Positions 44,916 through 54,476 of a stretch of 64,000 bases of DNA are shown piece after piece. A program made the translations under genes and the position numbers. Source of the stretch: Alphaproteobacteria bacterium. GTDB lineage: Bacteria > Pseudomonadota > Alphaproteobacteria > Micropepsales > Micropepsaceae. The first letter of the stretch is position 1; the number at the start of each line of letters is the position of its first letter. Below the pieces are notes generated by a model. That model searched no databases. It was not told the DNA's origin and saw nothing but the letters and a program-made list of their open reading frames with translations. Where the stretch lies: the NCBI GenBank assembly GCA_016124635.1, contig WGNJ01000013.1, positions 1 through 64,000 on the forward strand, given 5' to 3'.

Positions 44916-46185
44916 GCTCGCGCAGTCGGCGTACCGAATTGATCCGATTGCTGAGTCCGATATCGGCGAGATCGGGCGCGTCTTCGACGACGCGTTCGCA
45001 ATGGCCTTGGTAGTTCGCTTGGTCGCAGACTTCCCAGGCGCCGCCCTTCACTTGCAGCGATGAAGCGAGATTCCGCCATCCAATCGGCGACAGGTCCGGG
45101 ATGTCGCCGGATACCGTCTTACTCGCACCCTCGAACCCTTCGCCGTCGTACAGCGTGAGCGATTGCGTTGGCGCAGTCCGCGGCGGCGCTTGCGCCGTGT
45201 TGCTCGAAGGGCCGGGCACCGCAGCCTGAGGTGCGGCCGCGCCGTTCTGCTGCGCGGATGCAGGCGGTGCGGGAGGCGCGGGCGCGCGACAGATGAGCTC
45301 GGCGTCTTCGTTGACGATTTCGTCGCCGTCTTCGCAAGGACGCATGTCCAGCACGGCACGCATCCAGGTTCCGGTTGCATCTTTGCAATCCGCGCGCACG
45401 AAGCGCCCGTCGAAGGTCACATCCCTGCAAGTCGCCTGATAGGCGCCGGCTGGCGGTGTTTGACCGGGCCGATGGGTACACACCAGTTCGCCGTCGTCGT
45501 TCCCGATCACCTGGTCGCGCGCGCAGCTCTGCGTATCGAGGCTGGTGTCTTGCCAGCGGCCGCGATCGTCGGAGCACTGGCCGCTGAGATAGCGCCCGTC
45601 GAACGCGATATCTCTGCATTTGTCTTGGTAGGGCCCGGTGGGCGGCGGCAGGGAAGGCGCCGCTGGCTCGTCTGCCGTATCGTCGTCATCCGCCACTTCC
45701 GCCGGCGGCGGCAACGTTGAGCGCGGCGCGGCGGGCGAGGGCACTTCGACGACCTTCGGTTTCTTGCAGCCAAGGCGTCCGCGCACATTTGTGACTCCCG
45801 TACCGCACTTGGCGAGTGGGATCACGGAGGCGGCCCACCCTCGGCGCCCCGATTTGCACACCGCAGCGAACATGCCGGGCGCCGATAGGTGCGGATTGAT
45901 GCATGTATCCCTCCAATCGCCGCGCGGCAGGTCGCCTCTGCGCAAGCAGATGAGCTTTCCTTGATGGTTCAGCACGTCACCGACGCAGGTCGACACCCTC
46001 TCAAGCCGCGCCCACACCCGGTGATGTCGTGACCGCAGGCAATGAGCCCGCAAGGTATCGTGGCGCACGCTCACCGAGCGGCAGCTGTCTCGATAGGCTC
46101 CGCTCGGCAATTTCGCAGCTTGCGCGGCGCCAAGTCCGACAATCCAAAACGCAATGAAGGCTAACGCGACACAACGCGACGACAT
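44893..46185 (-). CDS. Secreted protein with four CVNH-type modules and a beta-gamma-crystallin domain
   Basis: A 430-aa protein with a signal peptide (CVALAFIAFWIVGLGAAQAA, residues 5-24). Four cysteine-bearing modules of about 50 residues follow, at 29-80, 88-140, 185-236 and 248-299. The latter two read GPYQDKCRDIAFDGRYLSGQ and GAYQATCRDVTFDGRFVRAD, closely resembling cyanovirin-N homology (CVNH) lectin repeats; the first two are more diverged. Pro/Ala-rich linkers lie at 141-184 and 300-340. Residues 341-421 form a beta-gamma-crystallin-like double Greek key (LTLYDGEGFEGASKTV, then WEVCDQANYQGHCERVV). It probably binds glycans or calcium outside the cell or in the periplasm; the target is unknown. 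Confidence 0.82.
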   Translation of the reverse strand: MSSRCVALAFIAFWIVGLGAAQAAKLPSGAYRDSCRSVSVRHDTLRAHCLRSRHHRVWARLERVSTCVGDVLNHQGKLICLRRGDLPRGDWRDTCINPHLSAPGMFAAVCKSGRRGWAASVIPLAKCGTGVTNVRGRLGCKKPKVVEVPSPAAPRSTLPPPAEVADDDDTADEPAAPSLPPPTGPYQDKCRDIAFDGRYLSGQCSDDRGRWQDTSLDTQSCARDQVIGNDDGELVCTHRPGQTPPAGAYQATCRDVTFDGRFVRADCKDATGTWMRAVLDMRPCEDGDEIVNEDAELICRAPAPPAPPASAQQNGAAAPQAAVPGPSSNTAQAPPRTAPTQSLTLYDGEGFEGASKTVSGDIPDLSPIGWRNLASSLQVKGGAWEVCDQANYQGHCERVVEDAPDLADIGLSNRINSVRRLREPSAPTTP

Positions 46186-46204
46186 AAGAACAACCTCGAT
46201 CAAC

Positions 46205-47233
46205 TCAACGCAGCGCTTGTCCGACCGCGCCTTGAAACCAGGCGACACCCGCCTCGTGCCGCGGCGATAGCGCACCCTGCTCGTAGATGCCCGCGGAAAT
46301 ATTCGTCTGCACGCGCTCGCAGATCCATTTGTCTTCCGCCGTCACCTCGCGCGACATCGCGAAGATGCGTTCCTTCTCGGGCTCTGACGTCGCGACCTCG
46401 GGCGCGAGGTAGTAGTCGTAGATGAGCCGCGTCGCGCCGATCCCGGTCGGGATCATCCGTTCCAACATAAAACCGTGACCGTAGACGTTGATGCCGAGAT
46501 TGGGCCACAGGAACGCCCACAGCCCGTCATAGACGGCGTCGTCGGTAGCGGCGTTTCGAAGCGGCGCCGAGTGAAAGCAAACATGTCCCGACACGCTCAC
46601 CTCGTACTTCGCGGAGTCGATCTCGGCGTCGAGCCCGCGATGCACGACCGGGATGTGATACCCTTCGAGATAATTCTCGGCGTAGATCTTCCAGTTGCAA
46701 CCGATATCGTGCGTTTTGCGCGCTGCGTGGACGAGCGTTGAGACGTCGCGGCCGCCCATTCGCGCCTCGAGAGGTTGGATCCATTCGCTGAGCGGCGGTG
46801 CAGCCTCGTTCAGATTGACGAACAGAAAGTCGCGCCAGGACTCGACCTGGGCCGTAAACAGCGAGAAGTTGCGCGGATCGAAACCGTCAGCGGCGCCGAA
46901 ATCGCGCGCGGACCGCAATCGTCCATCCAGCGCATAGCTCCAACCGTGATACTTGCAGGTCAGCATGGCGCCGCAATTGCCGCGCTCGCCGTCGAAAAGC
47001 GGCCCAGCGCGGTGGCGGCAAACATTGTGGAACGCCTTGATACCGTCGCTCGATCGCACGGCAATCACGGGAAATCCGGCAAAGGTCGCAGCGATGATAT
47101 CGCCCGCTTGCGCAAGCTCGCTGCTGTGCCCGATAAACTGCCAGGAGCGACCGAACACCAGCTTGCGTTCGTCTTCATAGGTCTCCGGATCGCGATAGAC
47201 CTCGGCCGGCGGCGTCAGGTGGAGCTTGGTCAT
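46205..47233 (-). CDS. Rieske aromatic-ring-hydroxylating/choline-type oxygenase alpha subunit
   Basis: A 342-aa Rieske non-heme iron oxygenase. The [2Fe-2S] ligands are C72-x-H74 (NVCRHRAGPLF) and C93-x2-H96 (LTCKYHGWSY). The catalytic iron ligands H193 and H198 lie in NYLEGYHIPVVH. The short length and this motif resemble betaine/choline or carnitine oxygenases (GbcA/CntA-like). No reductase gene is adjacent. Substrate unknown. Confidence 0.88.
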   Translation of the reverse strand: MTKLHLTPPAEVYRDPETYEDERKLVFGRSWQFIGHSSELAQAGDIIAATFAGFPVIAVRSSDGIKAFHNVCRHRAGPLFDGERGNCGAMLTCKYHGWSYALDGRLRSARDFGAADGFDPRNFSLFTAQVESWRDFLFVNLNEAAPPLSEWIQPLEARMGGRDVSTLVHAARKTHDIGCNWKIYAENYLEGYHIPVVHRGLDAEIDSAKYEVSVSGHVCFHSAPLRNAATDDAVYDGLWAFLWPNLGINVYGHGFMLERMIPTGIGATRLIYDYYLAPEVATSEPEKERIFAMSREVTAEDKWICERVQTNISAGIYEQGALSPRHEAGVAWFQGAVGQALR

Positions 47234-47335
47234 CGGCGCGAGAATAGCCTCGGCTTTGCGCCAGCGTCGAGCCGACCGGCGTCTTGGTTTTGCCGCAGTC
47301 GGCTGCTAGGTCTACCAAAATAAGGGGATGCGCAT

Positions 47336-47827
47336 ATGGCAAGGCAATCGGGCGGCGGCGGCGGCAGTTTCATCCTGGGCGTCATTGTTGGCGCCGCGGG
47401 CCTGTATTACGGACCTGGCCTCTATCAGAAGTATGTGAAGCAGGAGCCCGAGCACGTCCGCGTCGAGATGGCGAGCGATCATGTTCCGGGCGTGTGGCGT
47501 CGCACCGCGCGCTTCGATATCGAGTTCAGTCGCAAGCGCGCCGACGGCAAGGATTGGGACTGGCCCTTCACCGATCCTGAGCTTCAGCTCTGCATCCGTG
47601 AAGGGTCGGAGTATCGCCGTTGCCTCGGACCGAAAGATCCGGAGCTTGCGTCCTGTCAGGAGAAATTCCAGTGCACGACAGGCGCCATCAAGGTGCCCGA
47701 CGGTCCCTTCACGGTCGAGCTCAATGAATGGGACGACTACAATCCGCCCGATCCGATCGGCACGGTAGATTGCGACATCGGCCAGACCTGCACCTTTCAG
47801 CTCGGCCGCGTGACGGTGCATCCCTAA
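47336..47827 (+). CDS. Hypothetical membrane-anchored protein
   Basis: Unrecognised 163-aa protein. A Gly-rich N-terminus and one hydrophobic helix (FILGVIVGAAGLYYGPGLY) anchor it, and the rest is strand-rich, with six Cys and periodic acidic residues (WDWPFTDPELQLCIREGSEYRRCLG). It looks like an anchored C2- or Ig-like beta sandwich in the periplasm. AAGGGG 10 nt upstream supports the ATG. Conserved function unknown. Confidence 0.7.
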   Translation: MARQSGGGGGSFILGVIVGAAGLYYGPGLYQKYVKQEPEHVRVEMASDHVPGVWRRTARFDIEFSRKRADGKDWDWPFTDPELQLCIREGSEYRRCLGPKDPELASCQEKFQCTTGAIKVPDGPFTVELNEWDDYNPPDPIGTVDCDIGQTCTFQLGRVTVHP

Positions 47828-47882
47828 AGCAAGTCGCATCTCCAAATTGAGATCGACATCTCCGCTCGAATAGCAGCGGGAG

Positions 47883-48506
47883 ATGGACGCACGCGTACCG
47901 GTGTTCGAGAAATGGGCCAACGTTATGACTCAGGAATCCGACTACGATCCACAGCGCGTGATCGAGGCGCGCGATCGTTTCTTTCTCATCTCCGGCTGCT
48001 CGGGTTCGGGCAAATCGTCTTTGCTGAACGAACTCGCACGCCGCGGATACCGCACGGTCGAAGAGCCCGGCCGGCAGATCGTCAAAGAGCAGCTATCGAT
48101 CGGCGGTGACGCCCTCCCATGGAGCAATGTGGAAGGATTTATCGATCAAGTGATCGTGCGTGTGATGCATCAAATGATCATGGCCGCGCGCTCGGACACG
48201 ATCGCATTCTTCGATCGCGGGATCGTCGATGCGGTCAGCGCACTCGAGCGTGTGCAGCTGGCGATTCCGCCATGCTACTCGCGGGCGCTGGAAGTCTATC
48301 GCTACAACCGCAAGGTCTTCCTCTCGCCGCCGTGGCCTGAAATCTATCGCACCGATAGCGAGCGCCGGCATTCCTTCGAGGATGCGGCGAAGGAATACGC
48401 TGCGCTTGAGGAAGCCTATCCGCGCTACGGCTATGAGATCGTCGTACTGCCGAAGCTCGACGTTGCGGCGCGCGTCGATTTTGTGATGTCGGCTATCGGG
48501 GCGTAG
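47883..48506 (+). CDS. AAA_28-type P-loop NTPase/kinase-like protein
   Basis: A 207-aa P-loop protein with Walker A FLISGCSGSGKSSLL and the Asp of TIAFFDRGIVDAVS as a Walker B-like motif. It belongs to the AAA_28 group, which looks like small-molecule or nucleotide kinases of unknown substrate. The ATG at 47883 is used, with a Shine-Dalgarno sequence that is too close; the ATG at 47925 (MTQESDYD) may be the real start. It lies 55 bp after the anchored protein, possibly one operon. Confidence 0.82.
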   Translation: MDARVPVFEKWANVMTQESDYDPQRVIEARDRFFLISGCSGSGKSSLLNELARRGYRTVEEPGRQIVKEQLSIGGDALPWSNVEGFIDQVIVRVMHQMIMAARSDTIAFFDRGIVDAVSALERVQLAIPPCYSRALEVYRYNRKVFLSPPWPEIYRTDSERRHSFEDAAKEYAALEEAYPRYGYEIVVLPKLDVAARVDFVMSAIGA

Positions 48507-48541
48507 ATTGATTCGCGCGCCGCAGCGAGCAGCTCGAACAA

Positions 48542-48958
48542 ATGACCGCCAACAAAGCCTATTTCCGCATACGCCAGAGCGCCATCGATGAGAGCTATCT
48601 CACGAGGCTGGCGAAGGCGGGTGTCGGCGGCGGTCTGAAGAACGTCGAGAAAAAGTCGGCGGCCTCTGCCGTTCCTGCGCCACTCCGCCGCCTAGGGCCC
48701 TATTGGGAGTCTCCAGTCGTCGAGTGGCACGCCATCTTTGACGAGGCGCCGTTGCGCGCAATAGCGCAGAACTTGGCGGACGTAACGCGCCGCATCGGCC
48801 GGCCCGACGACTTGCACGTCGCGCTTCACATCGAGGTCCATGTCGATTGGGACCTGCCGCACACCGGCGTTCCGATGTCGGCGAGCACGATGCGCCTTCT
48901 TGCAGACCTCGACGCCTCCGTCGACATCGATATCGTGCCCAACCTATCGCCGCCGTAG
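48542..48958 (+). CDS. Hypothetical protein
   Basis: Unrecognised 138-aa soluble protein, continuing the short plus-strand run after the AAA_28 gene (35-bp gap). It has an alternating strand/helix pattern (LHVALHIEVHVDWDLPHTGVP, then LADLDASVDIDIVPNL) but no motif I can assign. Codon usage fits the neighbours. Confidence 0.6.
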   Translation: MTANKAYFRIRQSAIDESYLTRLAKAGVGGGLKNVEKKSAASAVPAPLRRLGPYWESPVVEWHAIFDEAPLRAIAQNLADVTRRIGRPDDLHVALHIEVHVDWDLPHTGVPMSASTMRLLADLDASVDIDIVPNLSPP

Positions 48959-49298
48959 GTCGGCAGCAAATCTAGCCTTCTGAAAATAAATCGCCGGTCT
49001 AAGACGCCCTGGTTGCGTCTCGCAGCGATCCCTCGCGCAGTGGTTCTGATTCGCTGGTTCGCAGGCGCGGCTACAAAGGTGTCGCAATCCCTGAAATTGG
49101 CCGGAAAGTGAGTGGTAGAACGCATTTCGAATCACCCTGTGTCTACCATCGATTCGTCAAGCGCCGAACGTTGCACAAAAGTGAGTCGCTCTGTCGCGTT
49201 ACACTTGGGTGGCACCCGGATTGTCGACTCCTTCTTCCTCCGTACACTGACACAACGCGAATCAATCGCGCCTTTCACGGGTACCAGGGGAGTTGGAT
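48959..49298. other. Non-coding 340-bp region upstream of the outer-membrane barrel gene
   Basis: I see no gene here. It is AT-richer than the flanks and carries the promoter region of the barrel gene at 49299, ending in the Shine-Dalgarno sequence AGGGGAG. No convincing -35/-10 pair at the standard spacing and no hairpin or repeat stood out. Confidence 0.5.
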
Positions 49299-50030
49299 AT
49301 GAGCTTGTTTCGAATGTTTGCTGCGGCCGGCATAGCCGCATTGACGATGATAAGTGCAGCAGGACCTTCGATCGCCGGTCCGGCGAGCGGTGGCTACAAC
49401 TGGTCCGGCTTCTACGTCGGCGCAGTTGGCAGCGCCGGCATGTTCACGGTGAACGAAGAAGATTATTGGTGCTTCAACGCATGTAATGCCCCGACATTAC
49501 AAGATTGGGATGCATCGATCGGCGCTCAAGCTGGCATAAATTGGCAGAACGGCAATCTGGTCATCGGACTCGTCGGCGACTTCAACACTGGGTTTTCTCA
49601 AGAGGAGCGCGTACTGTTCAACACTGACCCCGATGGCGTAATTTGGAAAGGTGAGTGGAATTGGTACGCCACCGTTCGCGCCAAGGCTGGCATGGCGGTC
49701 GGTAATGCGCTTGTCTTCGCGACGGGCGGCATCGCCATCGTTGACGTTGATTACAGTGCACGAAATTTCAATAACGGCTCGCCGCCTTGCTCGCTCGTCG
49801 GCGACGACTGCGCCTCCGTCAGTGACACAAAAGTCGGCGCGGCGCTTGGCGCCGGCGCCGAGTTCCCGCTCAGCGACAGCATCACCGCCTCGTTCGAGTA
49901 CCTCTACATTGGGCTGCCGTGGGACAAGGACAGATATAGCACCTCTACCTCGACTGGTACGGACGACTACGTCTCGTGGACGACTGATGCACATCTGGCG
50001 CGGATCGCGCTCGACTGGCACTTCCACTGA
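49299..50030 (+). CDS. Outer-membrane beta-barrel (porin-like/OmpW-Hbp family) protein
   Basis: A 243-aa protein with a signal peptide ending SIAGP. Aromatic-rich amphipathic strands follow, including YNWSGFYVGAVGS, a typical start of the rhizobial heme-binding/surface barrel family, and WNWYATVRAKAGMAVGNALVF. The C-terminus ALDWHFH has the terminal aromatic used by BamA. Three acidic loops contain Cys pairs (CFNAC; CSLVGDDC). The ATG at 49299 follows GGGGAG; a TTG two codons earlier is less likely. A strong terminator follows. Confidence 0.86.
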   Translation: MSLFRMFAAAGIAALTMISAAGPSIAGPASGGYNWSGFYVGAVGSAGMFTVNEEDYWCFNACNAPTLQDWDASIGAQAGINWQNGNLVIGLVGDFNTGFSQEERVLFNTDPDGVIWKGEWNWYATVRAKAGMAVGNALVFATGGIAIVDVDYSARNFNNGSPPCSLVGDDCASVSDTKVGAALGAGAEFPLSDSITASFEYLYIGLPWDKDRYSTSTSTGTDDYVSWTTDAHLARIALDWHFH

Positions 50031-50050
50031 AGAAGCCTCTTTGAAAACGG

Positions 50051-50080
50051 AAAGGGCGGCTTCGGCCGCCCTTTTTGTTT
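50051..50080 (+). terminator. Rho-independent terminator with UUCG tetraloop
   Basis: Stem AAGGGCGGC (50052-50060) / GCCGCCCTT (50065-50073) around a TTCG tetraloop, followed by TTTTGTTT. It serves the barrel gene, and possibly the converging ABC permease gene. Confidence 0.88.
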
Positions 50081-50107
50081 GCCCGTGCGCGGACGGCCGC
50101 TCTGGCG

Positions 50108-50883
50108 TCAGCTCTTTAGCCGGTAGCCCGTCTTGAAGATCCAGCTCACGACCAAGAGGCACGCGAGGAAGAACCCGAGAGTCGCCGCCAAGCTAATCTC
50201 AACGGCAACATCCGCTGTCTCGTAGAAGCTCCAACGGAAGCCCGAGATTAGATAGACGACCGGGTTGAACAGCGCGATCGTCCGCCACGGCGCCGGCAAC
50301 ATGTCGATCGAATAGAACGAGCCGCCGAGGAACGTCAGCGGCGTTATGATCAGCATTGGGATCATCTGCAGCTGTTCGAACCCTTGCGCCCAAACGCCCA
50401 GGATGAAGCCGAAAAGGCTGAACGTCGTCGCGATCAAGACTAGGAAGGCGATCATGAACCCGGGGTGCAATATCTTGATCGGCACGAAGAACGACGCGGT
50501 AATCAGGATCAAAAGGCCTAGGATAATCGACTTTGTTGCCGCCGCGCCGACGTAAGCAATGACGATCTCGAGATAAGAGATCGGTGCCGAGAGCAGCTCG
50601 TAGATCGTGCCGACGAATTTCGGGAAGTAGATGCCGAACGAGCCGTTGAAGATGCTCTGTGTGAACAGCGAAAGCATGATCAGTCCGGGCACGATGAACG
50701 CCCCGTAGGGCACTCCGTCGATCTCCTTCATGCGCGAGCCGATCGCCGAGCCGAACACCACGAAGTAGAGCGACGTCGTGATCACGGGGGTCACGATGCT
50801 TTGCGTCAGCGTGCGCCAGGCGCGCGCCATCTCGAACTTGTAGATCGCCCAGATGCTGTGGCGATTGAACGCGATCCACTCGC

Positions 50884-50887
<4 letters not shown>
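50108..50887 (-). CDS. ABC-2 type transporter permease
   Basis: A 259-aa membrane subunit with six predicted helices. [25 protein letters not shown] and [37 protein letters not shown] are characteristic of ABC-2 exporters (DrrB/NodJ family). Its start overlaps the stop of the ATPase gene by 4 nt (ATGA), so the two form a heteromeric efflux pump. The substrate is unknown; family relatives export drugs, lipids or polysaccharides. Confidence 0.92.
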
Positions 50888-51825
<938 letters not shown>

Positions 51826-51915
51826 GCGAATGGGACAACCTGACGAAAACGGGTGCGGGGCGACATAAGGTCGACCCGGCCCAAAGGCCAGTGCAAAAAA
51901 GCTTCAGCGGGCGGC

Positions 51916-52380
51916 TTATGCACCGCCCACGAAAAGCGCGGAGATGACCAGCAATAGCCCGATGATGCTGACAAGCCACGTCAGTGTGCGGATGACCGGC
52001 ACGCCGGCAGTATACAGCGGCCAATAGATCACGCGGGCGATCAGATAAACTTGGGAGCCGATAAGGGTAAGGTCGGAGAACCGGTTGGTCGCGTGCGCCG
52101 CGAGGATTGCGGCGGCAAAGAACGGGAACGTCTCCATGAAGTTGCGGTACGCGCGCTCCATGCGTGCGGCCACGGCGCTGACCGGCGGCGGCGGTTGATC
52201 CCGCGGCCCGACGTTCCAGGCGATGCCGCGCTGCGAATTACCTGTGCGCGCCGCGACAAGCAGCTGAAAGAGCCCGAGGATGATGGCGAAGGCCAGCATC
52301 GTGAACTCGGTCGGCAGTCCGGCAAATGTGAACCCGGGCAGCGCTTTGTGCACCGCCTCGATCCAGGCGTCGAAGTCCAT
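51916..52380 (-). CDS. MAPEG-family membrane protein (second)
   Basis: A 154-aa four-helix MAPEG protein, distinct from the one at 40055. It has TEFTMLAFAIILGLFQLLVAA, RMERAYRNFMETFPFFAAAILAAHATNRF (the family's central motif) and IARVIYWPLYTAGVPVIRTLTW. The ATG at 52380 is used. Possibly glutathione-dependent; function unproven. Confidence 0.86.
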   Translation of the reverse strand: MDFDAWIEAVHKALPGFTFAGLPTEFTMLAFAIILGLFQLLVAARTGNSQRGIAWNVGPRDQPPPPVSAVAARMERAYRNFMETFPFFAAAILAAHATNRFSDLTLIGSQVYLIARVIYWPLYTAGVPVIRTLTWLVSIIGLLLVISALFVGGA

Positions 52381-52481
52381 GGCGTTCCCCCTCAACGACC
52401 GAAGCATAAGTCTCTCTGGCCACCTCTGTCACCTGCCCCAGCGAGCGAGACGGCCGCGCCAGCACATTGGTAAGATGTCTA

Positions 52482-52997
52482 ATGTTGTTCGTCCTGTGTT
52501 ATCCCCGCCTTGGGACACACGAAGAAGCGGCACTCGAAGCATTTCGCCGCAAACACGAGCCAATGCGCGCCAACATGGTGCGGGCGCATGTCACCCTCGT
52601 GTTCGGGGTGCGCCATGTCTCTCCGGACACCTTGACCAGGCTTGCCGAGGCGATTGCCTCGAAGACCGCACCGCTCGAGTTCAGCATCGACAAGGTCGAG
52701 GTCAAGGCTCACGAGCAAGGGGATCACAACCTCTTTCTCAAGATCGACAAAGGTCGCGATGCATTGATAGCGCTCAACCGCGCCTTCTATGCCGGTGAGC
52801 TTTCACCCGAGCGCGGTGGCATCGAATTCGATCCGCACATCACCATCGCGAGCAACGCCGATTTGACGGCCGTCGCGAAAGCGGCGTCCGAGGCGCAGCC
52901 GCTGAGCGCGATGGTCGGCCGTCTCGACGCATTCGACATCGTCGCCCGCGACGGTCACACGCTGACGGAGATCGCGACCGTTCCGCTGGTTGGCTAG
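52482..52997 (+). CDS. 2'-5' RNA ligase-like 2H phosphoesterase
   Basis: A 171-aa protein with two HxT motifs, H36-V-T in MVRAHVTLVFG and a second in FDPHITIAS (about 118), about 80 residues apart. They define the 2H phosphoesterase fold (LigT/ThpR/CPDase). Such enzymes hydrolyse cyclic phosphodiesters or act on RNA ends. The ATG at 52482 gives the natural N-terminus. It sits divergent from the MAPEG gene. Confidence 0.83.
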   Translation: MLFVLCYPRLGTHEEAALEAFRRKHEPMRANMVRAHVTLVFGVRHVSPDTLTRLAEAIASKTAPLEFSIDKVEVKAHEQGDHNLFLKIDKGRDALIALNRAFYAGELSPERGGIEFDPHITIASNADLTAVAKAASEAQPLSAMVGRLDAFDIVARDGHTLTEIATVPLVG

Positions 52998-53001
52998 CCT
53001 G

Positions 53002-53913
53002 CTACTTCCCCGGCTTCGACATTTCGTTGCCGGTCAGCACGGCGTTGCGCAGTTCGCCGGCGATGTCGCTGAGTGCGCCCGGCGAATGCGGTGTCAGGAT
53101 CACTTTGCTGCCGGCCGACACGCCGATGTCCTTGAGCGTGTCGAAGTATTGCGTCAGCAAGACGAGATTGAGCACGTCGGCCGCGGACAGTCCCTCGATC
53201 CGCTCTTTGAACGCATCGACCGAGTCCCGCAGCCCGTCGATGATCGCGCGCCGCTGCTTGGCGATACCCTCGCCTTGCAGCCGCTTCGACTCGGCCTCTG
53301 CCTCCGCGTTCTTGACGACCAAGACCTTGTTCGCTTCGCCCTTGGCGTTCGCCGCAACCTGCAGACGCTGCTGGGCCTGGATCTCGTTCATCGCCTGCTT
53401 CACCTTTTCGTCGGGATCGATATCGGTGACCAGAGCGTTTGGAATCTCGAATCCGTAACCGCGCATCGAAGCGTCGAGCTCCGACTTCACCGACAGGCCG
53501 ACGTCGTCTTTTTTCTCGAACACCTCGTCGAGATCCATTCTCGGAACCTTGGCGCGCACGACGTCGAGGACGTAGGATTTGATCTGCTCCACGTGGTCTT
53601 GCAGCTTGTAGTAGGAGTCCGCCTCGGAGCCTTGAAGCACGCGAAATTGCACGGCGATGAGGATTTTGACGAAGACGTTGTCCTTGGTCTTGGTGTCGAC
53701 CTCGACGATCAGCTGCTGCACGCGGAGCGAAACCCGCATCACGATGCGATCGATGAATGGGATCTTCATGTTGAGACCGGGTGACGCGGTGCGCACGTAG
53801 CGCCCGAACCGTTCGATGATCGCGCGCGTCTGCTGCTTCACCGTAAAGAACGATGCCAGCAGTAAGATGACGATGATGAAGGTGATGACGGTGTAGAACG
53901 TCGCCTCGTCCAT
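53002..53913 (-). CDS. SPFH/band-7 (stomatin-like) membrane protein
   Basis: A 303-aa protein with an N-terminal membrane helix (FYTVITFIIVILLLASFF) and an SPFH domain (about 25-185: VKQQTRAIIERFGRYVRTASPGLNMKIPFID...). A coiled-coil region rich in Ala, Glu and Lys (about 190-240) follows, then a C-terminal region ending in a disordered tail. Resembles QmcA/HflK-type scaffolds organising membrane microdomains or proteolysis. No NfeD partner is adjacent. Confidence 0.93.
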   Translation of the reverse strand: MDEATFYTVITFIIVILLLASFFTVKQQTRAIIERFGRYVRTASPGLNMKIPFIDRIVMRVSLRVQQLIVEVDTKTKDNVFVKILIAVQFRVLQGSEADSYYKLQDHVEQIKSYVLDVVRAKVPRMDLDEVFEKKDDVGLSVKSELDASMRGYGFEIPNALVTDIDPDEKVKQAMNEIQAQQRLQVAANAKGEANKVLVVKNAEAEAESKRLQGEGIAKQRRAIIDGLRDSVDAFKERIEGLSAADVLNLVLLTQYFDTLKDIGVSAGSKVILTPHSPGALSDIAGELRNAVLTGNEMSKPGK

Positions 53914-53999
53914 GTGAGGTCCCCGCGAATCACAAAGTGAAAGTCACGAGCGGACCTTATCCGATCGGGCGGATGCTAAATATGGCAACGAAGCGACGG

Positions 54000-54410
54000 T
54001 CAGCCGGCGACGGAAGCGCCGGTCTTTCCTTTGCGCGAGTCAATCGTGCGTTCGACCGTCGAGACGAAATCGAACACTTCGAACGGTTTTTTGACGACCG
54101 CGTCGGCGCCGGCGAGCTGCGCCATCTTCAAGATGTCGACATGAATCGGCTTCCCGTTCGCCTTGCCGCCGGATATTGCGACGATGGCGAGATCAGGCGC
54201 GCTGTGGCGCGTGTCACGAATCACCTGCAGTCCCGATTGATTCGGCAGCACGAGGTCGCAGACGAGGGCGTCGAACTCGAGTTTTGCGAAGAGCTCGGTC
54301 GCTTTGGCGGCGTCCGTCGCCGTAACGACGTCATGGCGCGCGTCTTCGAGCGACCGGCTCATGATCGCCAAGAAGAGAGGATCGTCGTCAACGACCAGAA
54401 TGCGGGCCAT
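54000..54410 (-). CDS. Single-domain response regulator (receiver only)
   Basis: A 136-aa CheY-like receiver with D8-D9-D10 in VVDDDPLF, phospho-acceptor D52 in VCDLVLP, and the Lys in VVKKPFEVFD (about 104). It has no output domain, so it works by protein contact. The frame's upstream start at 54455 is rejected; the ATG at 54410 (MARILVV) is normal. No histidine kinase is adjacent; the orphan kinase at 13521 is a candidate partner but there is no proof. Confidence 0.9.
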   Translation of the reverse strand: MARILVVDDDPLFLAIMSRSLEDARHDVVTATDAAKATELFAKLEFDALVCDLVLPNQSGLQVIRDTRHSAPDLAIVAISGGKANGKPIHVDILKMAQLAGADAVVKKPFEVFDFVSTVERTIDSRKGKTGASVAG

Positions 54411-54476
54411 AGCGCCCCCCAACCGCGCACGGGAGCCGAAGGGTCGCATGCCCATCCTTAAGAGGTCGTAAAGCTT

